DNA of 9,517 nt, from contig JAIHVJ010000068.1 in assembly GCA_022720335.1 (NCBI GenBank), positions 1-9,517 of the forward strand, read 5' to 3'. Of this stretch, positions 1-6,889 are shown in pieces; the stretch's first letter is position 1; each line of letters opens with the position of its first letter. The DNA comes from Collinsella sp. GTDB lineage: Bacteria > Actinomycetota > Coriobacteriia > Coriobacteriales > Coriobacteriaceae. Position numbers and translations under genes: made by a program. The notes below the pieces were generated by a model. It saw only the letters and a program-made list of their open reading frames with translations, did no database searches and had not been told where the DNA came from.

Positions 1-49
1 CCGGCCGAGGGAGCGCCGGCGCTCGATTCGCATGGAGTAACCCACAACG

Positions 50-1834
50 ATGCTGCTTACGCAAACGACAACGCCCGAGGACGTCAAGGCTCTTAATCGC
101 GCCGAGCTCCCGCAGCTCTGCGACGAGATTCGCCACGCCATCCTCGAAAGCTCCGCCGCTGTCGGCGGACACGTTGCCCCCAACCTGGGCGTCGTTGAGC
201 TCACGGTCGCGCTCCATCGCGTGTTTAACTCCCCCACCGACAAAATTGTCTTTGACGTTTCGCACCAGACCTACGCCCACAAGGCGCTGACCGGACGCGC
301 GTACACCTATATCGACCCGACACGTTACGGCGAGGCCTCTGGCTTTGCCAATCCCGACGAGTCCGAGCACGACCTGTTCGCCATGGGCCACACCTCCACA
401 TCGGTGAGCCTGGGCTGCGGCTTAGCACACGCCCGCGATCTGGCGGGCGACAGCTACAACGTCATTACCATCATTGGCGACGGTTCGCTTTCGGGCGGTC
501 TGGCGTTTGAGGGCTTTAACAATGCCGCCGAGCTCGACAGCAACTTGATCATCGTCGTCAATGACAACGACCAGTCCATTGCCGAGAACCATGGCGGCCT
601 GTATCGCAATCTGGCCGAGCTGCGCGCCAGCAACGGCACCTGTGAGCGCAACGTTTTCCGCGCGATGGGGCTCGACTACCGCTATCTGGACGCCGGTAAC
701 GATGTGTTGGCCCTAGTCGACGTGCTGCAGGAACTGCGCGATATCGATCATCCCATCGTGCTGCACGTCTCCACCGCGAAGGGCAAGGGCTTTGAGCCGG
801 CCCAGAGCGACCCCGAGCGCTGGCATCATGTAGGTCCGTTTGACATGGCGACTGGGCGCAAGCTCTGCCCGGGCCATCCGAGCGAGCCTGCGCCGCGCAC
901 CTATGCCGACATTACGGGCGAGGCCCTGAGCGCTGCCATAGAGCGCGATCCGCAGGTTGTGGGCATCACGGCCGCAACGCCCTACATCATGGGCTTTACG
1001 CCCGAGCTTCGCGCCGCGGCAGGCAAGCAGTTTGTTGACGTGGGCATTGCCGAGGAGCACGCCGTGACCTTTGCCACCGCGCTTGCGCGCTCGGGCGCCA
1101 AGCCAGTCTTTGGTGTGTACGGCACGTTTTTGCAGCGCGCCTACGACGAGCTTTGGCACGACCTGTGCCTCAACGACGCCCCCGCAACCATCCTGGTATT
1201 TGGCGCGTCGATCTTTGGCACCACATCCGAGACGCATCTCTCGTTCTTTGATATTTCCATGCTGGGCGGTCTTCCCAACATGCACTACTTGGCGCCGGCC
1301 TGCATGGAGGAATATCTGTCCATGCTGAGCTGGTCGCTCGATCACCGCGAGCATCCTGTGGCGATTCGCGTGCCCGGCATTGGCCTGGTAAGCCGCCCCG
1401 GCTTGGCGCCTGCCGAGGACGCCGATTACGGTGTCGCGCGCTACAACGTGGTGCGCCAAGGCCGCGACGTGGCCGTGCTCGCGCTCGGCGATTTCTTTGA
1501 GCTGGGCGAGCGTGTGGCAAACCGCTTGGCAGCCGAATACGGTATCGAGGCCACGCTCGTCAACCCTCGCTTTGCAACCGAGCTTGACCGCGAGTTCCTC
1601 GACAGCCTTGCCGCCGAGCATCGCGTTGTCGTCACCCTCGAGGACGGCATCTTGGACGGCGGTTGGGGCGAACGCGTCGCGTGCTACTTGGCCTGCACGC
1701 CCGTGCGCACGCGCACCTTCGGCATCGCCAAGGGCTTCCCCGACCGCTACGACCCCAACGAGCTGCTCGCTCAGAACGGCATGACGGTCGAGAACATGGC
1801 CGCCGAAGCCGTAAGACTACTCAATCAGCACTAG
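50..1834 (+). CDS. dxs: 1-deoxy-D-xylulose-5-phosphate synthase family protein (divergent short type)
   Basis: Thiamine-diphosphate (ThDP) enzyme of the DXS family. DXS condenses pyruvate with glyceraldehyde 3-phosphate to start the MEP isoprenoid pathway in the cytosol. The N-terminal ThDP domain spans about residues 10-275, with H41 in 'GGHVAPNLG' (the family catalytic His) and the ThDP/Mg motif G143-D-G followed by N171 in 'VNDND'. The pyrimidine-binding domain spans about 284-455, with the cofactor Glu E335 in 'GIAEEHAVTF', 'TFLQRAYDE' and R440. A transketolase C-terminal domain follows from about 470. At 594 residues it is shorter than canonical DXS (about 620-640). The conserved 'DRAG' acceptor motif is replaced by 'FGAS' (384-387), and the motif before H396 reads TTSETH instead of ADGQTH. 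In this it resembles a short DXS-like class I recall from lactobacilli. Family membership is secure; true DXS activity is less so. The ATG follows GGAG at 34-37, a rather long 12-nt spacing. A terminator-like hairpin follows the stop at once, so it is probably transcribed separately from the next operon. Confidence 0.87.
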   Translation: MLLTQTTTPEDVKALNRAELPQLCDEIRHAILESSAAVGGHVAPNLGVVELTVALHRVFNSPTDKIVFDVSHQTYAHKALTGRAYTYIDPTRYGEASGFANPDESEHDLFAMGHTSTSVSLGCGLAHARDLAGDSYNVITIIGDGSLSGGLAFEGFNNAAELDSNLIIVVNDNDQSIAENHGGLYRNLAELRASNGTCERNVFRAMGLDYRYLDAGNDVLALVDVLQELRDIDHPIVLHVSTAKGKGFEPAQSDPERWHHVGPFDMATGRKLCPGHPSEPAPRTYADITGEALSAAIERDPQVVGITAATPYIMGFTPELRAAAGKQFVDVGIAEEHAVTFATALARSGAKPVFGVYGTFLQRAYDELWHDLCLNDAPATILVFGASIFGTTSETHLSFFDISMLGGLPNMHYLAPACMEEYLSMLSWSLDHREHPVAIRVPGIGLVSRPGLAPAEDADYGVARYNVVRQGRDVAVLALGDFFELGERVANRLAAEYGIEATLVNPRFATELDREFLDSLAAEHRVVVTLEDGILDGGWGERVACYLACTPVRTRTFGIAKGFPDRYDPNELLAQNGMTVENMAAEAVRLLNQH

Positions 1835-1835
1835 A

Positions 1836-1878
1836 GAAAACCACCACAAAGGGGACAGGCACCTTTGTGGTGGTTTTC
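1836..1878 (+). terminator. Repeat-derived 17-bp hairpin after the dxs-like gene, likely terminator
   Basis: Perfect inverted repeat: arms 1836-1852 and 1862-1878, loop GGACAGGCA (1853-1861). The left arm begins GAAAACCACC and the right arm ends GGTGGTTTTC, so the 3' side carries a TTTT run as in an intrinsic terminator. It starts one base after the dxs-like stop codon. The A-rich left side mirrors the T-rich right side, so it could act in both directions. The loop and inner stem contain the core GGGGACAGGCACC, which I recall as a common dispersed intergenic repeat in bacteria. The hairpin is seen directly; the terminator role and repeat identity are inferred. Confidence 0.75.
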
Positions 1879-1961
1879 GTTGCCGCCATTATAGCGACCG
1901 CTGCGAGCGACCGTGCCGTCTGCAAAGCGCTATCTCAGCTGCAATATTCGGAGTTTTCCCA

Positions 1962-1995
1962 GATAAAACCTGCCAAAATAAACCTGTCCCTTTTT
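1962..1995. repeat. Second repeat-core copy in inverted orientation, with a short direct repeat
   Basis: CCTGTCCCTTTT at 1983-1994 is, in reverse complement, AAAAGGGACAGG. It matches AAAGGGGACAGG at 1848-1859 apart from one base of the G run, so the two cores face each other about 125 bp apart. Next to it AAACCTG occurs twice (1966-1972 and 1980-1986), 14 bp apart. The rest of 1879-2044 holds an 8-bp direct repeat AGCGACCG (1893-1900, 1906-1913) and no convincing gene. Whether this is a mobile or REP-type element cannot be settled from a single copy. Confidence 0.4.
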
Positions 1996-2044
1996 AGTAG
2001 GTACAATAACCCATAAGGTAAGTATGTTTCTGAGTTATTTCGTG

Positions 2045-2074
2045 TTGACCCATTTGAGCGCGATAGGGTATAAC
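2045..2074 (+). promoter_or_regulatory. Sigma70-type promoter of the amino-acid transporter operon
   Basis: A -35 hexamer TTGACC (2045-2050) and a -10 hexamer TATAAC (2069-2074) are separated by 18 bp, each one base from consensus. Transcription would begin near 2081, giving a leader of under 40 nt before the ATG at 2118, too short for a riboswitch. A second possible -10 (TACAAT, 2002-2007) lies upstream but lacks a clear -35. The ribosome binding site AAAGGTG (2104-2110) sits 7 nt before the start codon. No regulator-binding palindrome is obvious around the promoter. Confidence 0.7.
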
Positions 2075-2117
2075 TCTACTCAACCGCTAGGGATTTTATT
2101 GAGAAAGGTGTTCTACC

Positions 2118-3113
2118 ATGAGCAAGAACCTCTCCCAGCAGGTCGTTCTCGACCGCCGCGGCTTTGTCGCCGCCACCTTCGCAACCGTCGCCGGCCTTGG
2201 TCTTGCCGGCTGCTCCGACACCAGCGCCGAGGCCGACAAGGGTTCCGCCGCCGGCTCCTCCAAGGGCTCCGAGGATACCGAGGTTTCCGCTACGCTCGAT
2301 GCCAAGGCATTCGACAAGCTCGTCGACAACGGCCCCAAGGCCGATGACGACGCCATCGCCGCCAGCACCTGGGCCACGGCCGTTAAGGACGCCGGCGTCT
2401 TTAAGATCGGTGGCGTTCAGACTTCCACGCTCTTCTCCCTCCTCAACGAGAAGGACGGCAAGACCCGCGGCTTCGATGCCGGTATCGCACAGCTCCTGTC
2501 CAACTACATTCTGGGCGAGAACAAGGTCGAGATCACCCAGGTGACCTCGGACACGCGCGAGTCTGTCCTGCAGAACGGCCAGGTCGACGCTGTCTTTGCC
2601 ACCTACACCATCACTGACGAGCGCAAGAAACTCGTCTCCTTTGCCGGTCCCTACTACTACACCCAGCAGGCCATCCTGGTGCTCGCCGATAACGACGACA
2701 TCAAGAGCGTCGACGACCTGGCCGACAAGAACGTCGCCGTCCAGTCCGGCTCCAACGGCCCCGCCATCCTGGAGGAGTTCGCCCCCAAGGCCAGCCAGCA
2801 GGAGTTCAAGACCGACGAGGAGGCCCGTCAGGCACTCCAGCAGGGCCGCGTTGACGCCTACGTCATCGATAACAACATGCAGCAGAGCGCCCTGGTCCGC
2901 GAACCCGGTAAGTACAAGATCGCCGGCAAGCCCTTCGGCAGCAAGGAGCCCTATGGCATCGGCCTGCCGCTCGATTCCGACGGCGTCGCCTTCGTCAACG
3001 ACTTCCTTAAGAAGATTGAGGACGATGGCACCTGGACCGAGCTGTGGCAGATCTGCATTGGCGACCGTACGGGCGACACCAATGTACCCGAGCTGCCCGA
3101 GATCGGCGCCTAG
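2118..3113 (+). CDS. Amino-acid ABC transporter substrate-binding lipoprotein (family 3, GluB-like)
   Basis: Extracellular binding protein that captures an amino acid, probably glutamate or a similar polar one, and delivers it to the adjacent permeases. The N-terminus is a lipoprotein signal: charged region with twin arginines R13-R14, hydrophobic stretch, then lipobox L-A-G-C with C32 as the lipidated residue. The 'DRRGF' sequence resembles a Tat motif, so export as a folded protein is possible. A Ser/Gly/Ala/Glu-rich linker runs to about residue 85, then a family-3 solute-binding fold from about 93 to 315. Typical ligand motifs are 'ATYTITDER' with R169 (carboxylate contact in the family), 'SFAGPYY' (174-180) and D251 in 'VDAYVIDNN' (amino-group contact). 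It is first in its operon and probably the most expressed, because a terminator-like hairpin follows it. Substrate is inferred from family and operon resemblance to actinobacterial GluBCD, not proven. Confidence 0.9.
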   Translation: MSKNLSQQVVLDRRGFVAATFATVAGLGLAGCSDTSAEADKGSAAGSSKGSEDTEVSATLDAKAFDKLVDNGPKADDDAIAASTWATAVKDAGVFKIGGVQTSTLFSLLNEKDGKTRGFDAGIAQLLSNYILGENKVEITQVTSDTRESVLQNGQVDAVFATYTITDERKKLVSFAGPYYYTQQAILVLADNDDIKSVDDLADKNVAVQSGSNGPAILEEFAPKASQQEFKTDEEARQALQQGRVDAYVIDNNMQQSALVREPGKYKIAGKPFGSKEPYGIGLPLDSDGVAFVNDFLKKIEDDGTWTELWQICIGDRTGDTNVPELPEIGA

Positions 3114-3201
3114 ACAGCGAGCCTGGTAACGGCCGTTGCGAAACCATACGGAAACGCACGATGCGCTTTATTGCGCTAAACTGTTTCCTCACTGAGTTGT
3201 C

Positions 3202-3232
3202 GGGGCTTCCGTACACGCGGGAGCCCCTTTCC
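3202..3232 (+). terminator. Intercistronic hairpin, probable partial terminator or mRNA stabiliser
   Basis: Arms GGGGCTTCCG (3202-3211) and CGGGAGCCCC (3218-3227) pair over 10 bp with one U-G pair around a 6-nt loop, and are followed by TTTCCTT. It lies in the 138-bp gap between the binding-protein gene and the first permease gene, just before the permease ribosome binding site GGGAGG (3241-3246). In binding-protein transporters such hairpins commonly reduce read-through or protect the upstream mRNA, so more binding protein than permease is made. That function is inferred here. No separate strong promoter is seen in this gap. Confidence 0.65.
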
Positions 3233-3251
3233 TTACCGGCGGGAGGTCCGC

Positions 3252-3911
3252 ATGAGTCTCTCCGAGCTCTGGTCGCTCTATGGCCAGAACTATATCGACG
3301 CGCTGCTCGCAACCTGGGGCATGACGCTTGAGTCGTTTGCCATCGCCATGGTGCTGGCCGTTGCCGTCACCGTGATGCGCGTGTCGCCGCTCAAGCCGCT
3401 GCGCGTCTTTGGCGACCTGTATGTCCAGGTCTTCCGTAACATCCCCGGCATCGCGCTGCTTATCATCGTCGTCTACGCGCTGCCGCCGCTCAAGGTCGTC
3501 CTGCCCTACCGCACCTGCGTTATCGTCGCCACGGTCCTTTTGGGCTCGGCCTTTGGTTCCGAGAACTTTATGAGCGGCATCAACACCGTCGGCGTCGGCC
3601 AGGTGGAAGCCGCCCGCTCGCTGGGCATGAGCTTCAGCCGTATCCTCGCCAAGATCGTGATTCCGCAGGCACTGCGCTCAAGCGTGCTGCCCATGACCAA
3701 CCTCTTTATCGCCGTCATGCTCACCACCGCCCTCGGCAGCCAGGTGCCGCTTAAACCGCAGGAGCTCACCGGCGTGGTGAGCTACATCAACACGCGCTCG
3801 CTCGGCGGCGTCGCCGCATTCTTTATCTCGGCGCTCGGCTACCTGGGCACGGCATTTGTGGTGAGCCACATTGGCAACTATATCGATAAGAAGGTGAGGA
3901 TCCTCCGATGA
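3252..3911 (+). CDS. Amino-acid ABC transporter permease (HisM/GluC-like)
   Basis: Integral membrane subunit of a polar amino-acid importer; pairs with the next gene product to form the channel. The 219-residue protein has several hydrophobic segments (about 15-42, 62-80, 86-105, 145-162 and 186-205). The cytoplasmic EAA loop that docks on the ATPase is seen at about 119-142 ('EAARSLGMSFSRILAKIVIP', then QALR). 'VFRNIPGIALL' (60-70) is the typical R-x-x-P segment of this permease family. GGGAGG lies 5 nt before the ATG, a strong ribosome binding site. The stop codon overlaps the start of the following permease by 4 bp (ATGA), indicating translational coupling. The segment after the EAA loop reads 'MLTTALGS' rather than the usual 'KDTSL'-like sequence kept in the partner. 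Confidence 0.9.
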   Translation: MSLSELWSLYGQNYIDALLATWGMTLESFAIAMVLAVAVTVMRVSPLKPLRVFGDLYVQVFRNIPGIALLIIVVYALPPLKVVLPYRTCVIVATVLLGSAFGSENFMSGINTVGVGQVEAARSLGMSFSRILAKIVIPQALRSSVLPMTNLFIAVMLTTALGSQVPLKPQELTGVVSYINTRSLGGVAAFFISALGYLGTAFVVSHIGNYIDKKVRILR

Positions 3912-4741
3912 GCAAGCACTCCACCTCCGCACTCACCATGCGCGATGCGCTCTACGAGGCTCCCGGCCCCAAGATGCGCGCCAAGATTCGCATCGGCACC
4001 GCCATCTCGCTTGTTGCCGTCGCCGCACTCGTCGTCCTGGTACTGCAGCGCTTTTATGTGACCGGCCAGCTTTCGGTCCACTATTGGTATTTCTTTACGC
4101 ACCTCACCACATGGAAGTTCTTGCTTGCCGGCTTTGAGGGCACCGTTAAAGTCGCACTCACCGCTGGCGCAATCGCGCTGGTGCTGGGCTTAGCCCTTAT
4201 GCTCGGCCGTACCAGCGACATTAAGCCGCTGCAGCTGGTCTGCCGCGTGCTCACCGATTTCTTCCGCGGCGTGCCGAGCCTTCTGTTCATCTACTTCTTC
4301 TTTTTGGTGCTGCCCCAGTACAAGATCGCGCTGCCGTCGTTCTGGATGCTCACGCTCCCTGTCGCGCTCGCTGCAGCCGGCGTGCTGGCTGAGATTTTCC
4401 GCGCCGGCGTCAACGCCGTGCCACGTGGGCAGGTCGAGGCGGCCCAGGCACTCGGTCTCTCCAAAGCTAAAATCACCTTTAAAATCGTGTTGCCGCAGGC
4501 TATTCGATTTATCATCCCGTCGTTGATTTCGCAGCTCGTGGTCGTAGTCAAAGACACCACCGTCGCCTATGTGGTGAGCTACCCCGACCTCATGCAAAAC
4601 GCCCGCGTGCTCATTACCAACTACGACGCTCTCGTGTCGGTCTACCTGGTAATCGCGGTCATCTATATCCTCATCAACGTCGCGATCAACAAGGCCGCTG
4701 TCTACGTTTCGCACAAGACCGGCGCGACCATCATCCGCTAA
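3908..4741 (+). CDS. Amino-acid ABC transporter permease (GluD-like)
   Basis: Second membrane subunit of the same importer, 277 residues. The cytoplasmic N-terminal tail carries 'LYEAPGPKMRAK' (15-26), very like actinobacterial GluD permeases, which supports a glutamate-type system. A first membrane helix follows (about 30-47), then a periplasm-facing segment and the permease core. 'DFFRGVPSLLFIYF' (117-130) is the family R-x-x-P segment; the EAA loop is at about 178-200 ('EAAQALGLSKAKITFKIVLP'); 'VKDTTVAYVVSYPDL' (214-228) is the usual downstream motif. Its ATG overlaps the stop of the preceding permease, so the two are translationally coupled, consistent with a heterodimeric pore. A 36-bp gap separates it from the ATPase gene. 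Confidence 0.92.
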   Translation: MSKHSTSALTMRDALYEAPGPKMRAKIRIGTAISLVAVAALVVLVLQRFYVTGQLSVHYWYFFTHLTTWKFLLAGFEGTVKVALTAGAIALVLGLALMLGRTSDIKPLQLVCRVLTDFFRGVPSLLFIYFFFLVLPQYKIALPSFWMLTLPVALAAAGVLAEIFRAGVNAVPRGQVEAAQALGLSKAKITFKIVLPQAIRFIIPSLISQLVVVVKDTTVAYVVSYPDLMQNARVLITNYDALVSVYLVIAVIYILINVAINKAAVYVSHKTGATIIR

Positions 4742-4777
4742 CGCTTTACCATTTCAAGTCATAAGGAGCCGAGCACC

Positions 4778-5542
<765 letters not shown>

Positions 5543-5593
5543 CCAGACCGCTCACCCGCCCGCCATGCCCATCCAAACTCGAAAGCTACACCT

Positions 5594-6403
5594 ATGATCG
5601 GAACCCGCACCTCATCGTCCTACACCCCGTATGTCGACGTCGACCCCGCCGACCGCCCACTCATCCTCGTCGCACCGCGTTGGGAAGAAGCAAAGCCGTT
5701 TTTGAGCGAGACGCTCTCCCCCAACGAGGAAATCGCAAGTGTCTTTGTCGATGCCATTCTTGCCGCCGGCGGCCTGCCGCTGCAGATGTCCATCACCGAG
5801 GACATTGAGGTTATCCGTCATTACGTCGATATCGCCGACGGCATCGCTATTCCCGGCGGCCCGGACGTCAACCCCAAGCGCTGGGGCGACGAGCGCCCCT
5901 ACGACCCCACCCTCTGCTGCGAGATCCGCGATAGCTTTGAGTTTAAGCTGGTCGGCGAGGTGCTCCGCGCCAAAAAGCCGCTCTTTACCACCTGCCGCGG
6001 CACGCAGTTGCTCAATGTCGCCACTGGCGGCACCCTGTGCATGGACGTGCCGAGCCTGGGCGCGCGCGAGGGCCGCACGCAGTGGCGCCATACCCACGTG
6101 CTCAACGACCCCGTGCATCCCGTCGAGGTCGTGCCGGGCTCGTTGCTGGAGCGCGCGCTTGGCGGGCACAGGCTTATCCAGACCAACTCCGCACACCACT
6201 GCTGCATCGATCGTCTGGGTAAAAGCACGCGCTTGGTCGCCAAGGCAACCGATGGCGTGCCCGAGTGCATCGAAGTCGAAGGCCAACCCTTCTGCCTGGG
6301 CGTGCAATGGCATCCCGAGTACACCTGGCAGACGCTCGAAACCGACTTTAACCTCTGGAAGTCGTTTGTCGAGGCGGCAGCCAAGGTCAAGCAGGCCCGC
6401 TAG
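5594..6403 (+). CDS. Gamma-glutamyl-gamma-aminobutyrate hydrolase family protein (peptidase C26, PuuD-like)
   Basis: Class I glutamine-amidotransferase-like hydrolase. PuuD-type members cleave gamma-glutamyl amide bonds, for example releasing glutamate and GABA in putrescine breakdown; the exact substrate here is unknown. The Cys-His-Glu triad is visible: nucleophile C134 in 'FTTCRGTQLLNV', then H240 and E242 in 'GVQWHPEY'. 'IPGGPDVNP' and 'TNSAHH' are other family signatures. At 269 residues it is slightly longer than E. coli PuuD (about 254). The catalytic domain starts near residue 20, after a short N-terminal tail. The ribosome binding site before this ATG is weak. The gene lies 51 bp behind the transporter ATPase with no clear promoter between and before a shared strong terminator, so it is probably co-transcribed and may act on the imported substrate. 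No synthetase or putrescine genes are in view. Confidence 0.88.
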   Translation: MIGTRTSSSYTPYVDVDPADRPLILVAPRWEEAKPFLSETLSPNEEIASVFVDAILAAGGLPLQMSITEDIEVIRHYVDIADGIAIPGGPDVNPKRWGDERPYDPTLCCEIRDSFEFKLVGEVLRAKKPLFTTCRGTQLLNVATGGTLCMDVPSLGAREGRTQWRHTHVLNDPVHPVEVVPGSLLERALGGHRLIQTNSAHHCCIDRLGKSTRLVAKATDGVPECIEVEGQPFCLGVQWHPEYTWQTLETDFNLWKSFVEAAAKVKQAR

Positions 6404-6426
6404 CACGCGAACCACAAAACAGATAA

Positions 6427-6466
6427 GGGCGCCCCGCCGGCCACATGGTCCGGCGGGGCGCCCTTT
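6427..6466 (+). terminator. Strong intrinsic terminator closing the transporter-hydrolase operon
   Basis: A perfect 14-bp G+C-rich stem, GGGCGCCCCGCCGG (6427-6440) with its complement at 6450-6463, has a 9-nt loop and a following TTT. It lies 23 bp after the hydrolase stop and between convergent genes. On the minus strand the same stem is followed by TTATCTGTTTT, so it probably also ends transcription of the HPt unit. A second, overlapping 11-bp inverted repeat (6436-6446 with 6474-6484, GCCGGCCACAT) could form a competing structure. The gap to the HPt stop (6464-6508) holds nothing else. Confidence 0.85.
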
Positions 6467-6508
6467 CACCTATATGTGGCCGGCAAGCAGCCCAAGGCTC
6501 GCAAGCTC

Positions 6509-6865
6509 TTATTCAGCCGCCTCGCGCAGAGCCGACATCGTTGCCGCATATTGCTGCTGCAACGCATGCATTCCCTCGCGAGCGCCGTCAACGGCATCGG
6601 CGCCGCGCAGTGCTTCGGTCACCACGACCGCCGGCTCGTACAGATTATCGAATCCCAGGTTCTGGCTCACGCCCTTGAGCGTGTGCGCTGCCATAAACGC
6701 TTCCTCGGCGTCTCCCGCCGCCATGGCAGCCTCCAGCTTGTCCATGCTCTCGTCATCTAAAAACTTGAGGGCAAAGCGGGCAAGCATTTCCCCGCCCATC
6801 AGCCGAGCACACGCGTCATCATAATTAGCGCCGATCTTCTCATACGCCTCACGCATGGAAATCAT
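6509..6865 (-). CDS. Stand-alone histidine phosphotransfer (HPt) protein
   Basis: Small cytoplasmic phosphorelay carrier of 118 residues, the normal size for a single HPt domain. The signature 'AHTLKGVSQNLGF' is at 60-72, with H61 as the predicted phosphorylated His, plus the conserved Lys and Gly three and four residues on. The rest is helix-rich, Ala/Glu-heavy sequence expected of the HPt four-helix bundle. The ATG is 24 bp behind the stop of the upstream signalling gene, and an AAAGGAG site (complement of 6876-6882) lies in that gap, so the two form an operon. The receiver domain of that neighbour is the obvious partner. No histidine kinase is encoded nearby; a hybrid kinase elsewhere would have to supply the phosphate. 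Confidence 0.88.
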   Translation of the reverse strand: MISMREAYEKIGANYDDACARLMGGEMLARFALKFLDDESMDKLEAAMAAGDAEEAFMAAHTLKGVSQNLGFDNLYEPAVVVTEALRGADAVDGAREGMHALQQQYAATMSALREAAE

Positions 6866-6889
6866 GGATTAAAAACTCCTTTGGTCAAA

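Noticed and set aside
1..49. Possible 3' end of an upstream gene, and a 14-bp palindrome GAGCGCCGGCGCTC at 11-24
   Set aside because: More than one frame is open here and too little sequence is present to choose. The palindrome has no T-run after it, so neither a terminator nor a gene end can be supported.
713..1621. 302-codon open frame on the minus strand inside the dxs-like gene
   Set aside because: Its translation matches no family pattern, and it lies wholly antisense to a clearly recognisable enzyme. High G+C with biased third positions commonly opens such antisense frames.
2075..2117. Riboswitch or attenuator in the transporter leader
   Set aside because: The predicted leader is under 40 nt and shows no stable hairpin or leader peptide.
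2024..2347. 107-codon plus-strand frame overlapping the transporter promoter and the start of the binding-protein gene
   Set aside because: It spans the promoter and then runs out of frame through the lipoprotein signal; its Arg-rich translation is a frame shadow.
5612..6469. 285-codon minus-strand frame opposite the PuuD-like hydrolase
   Set aside because: Antisense shadow of a gene with a complete catalytic triad; no recognisable domain and it runs through the terminator stem.
5739..6824. 361-codon plus-strand frame over the hydrolase and HPt genes
   Set aside because: Low-complexity Ser/Ala/Pro/Arg translation, crossing a strong terminator and two genuine genes in other frames.
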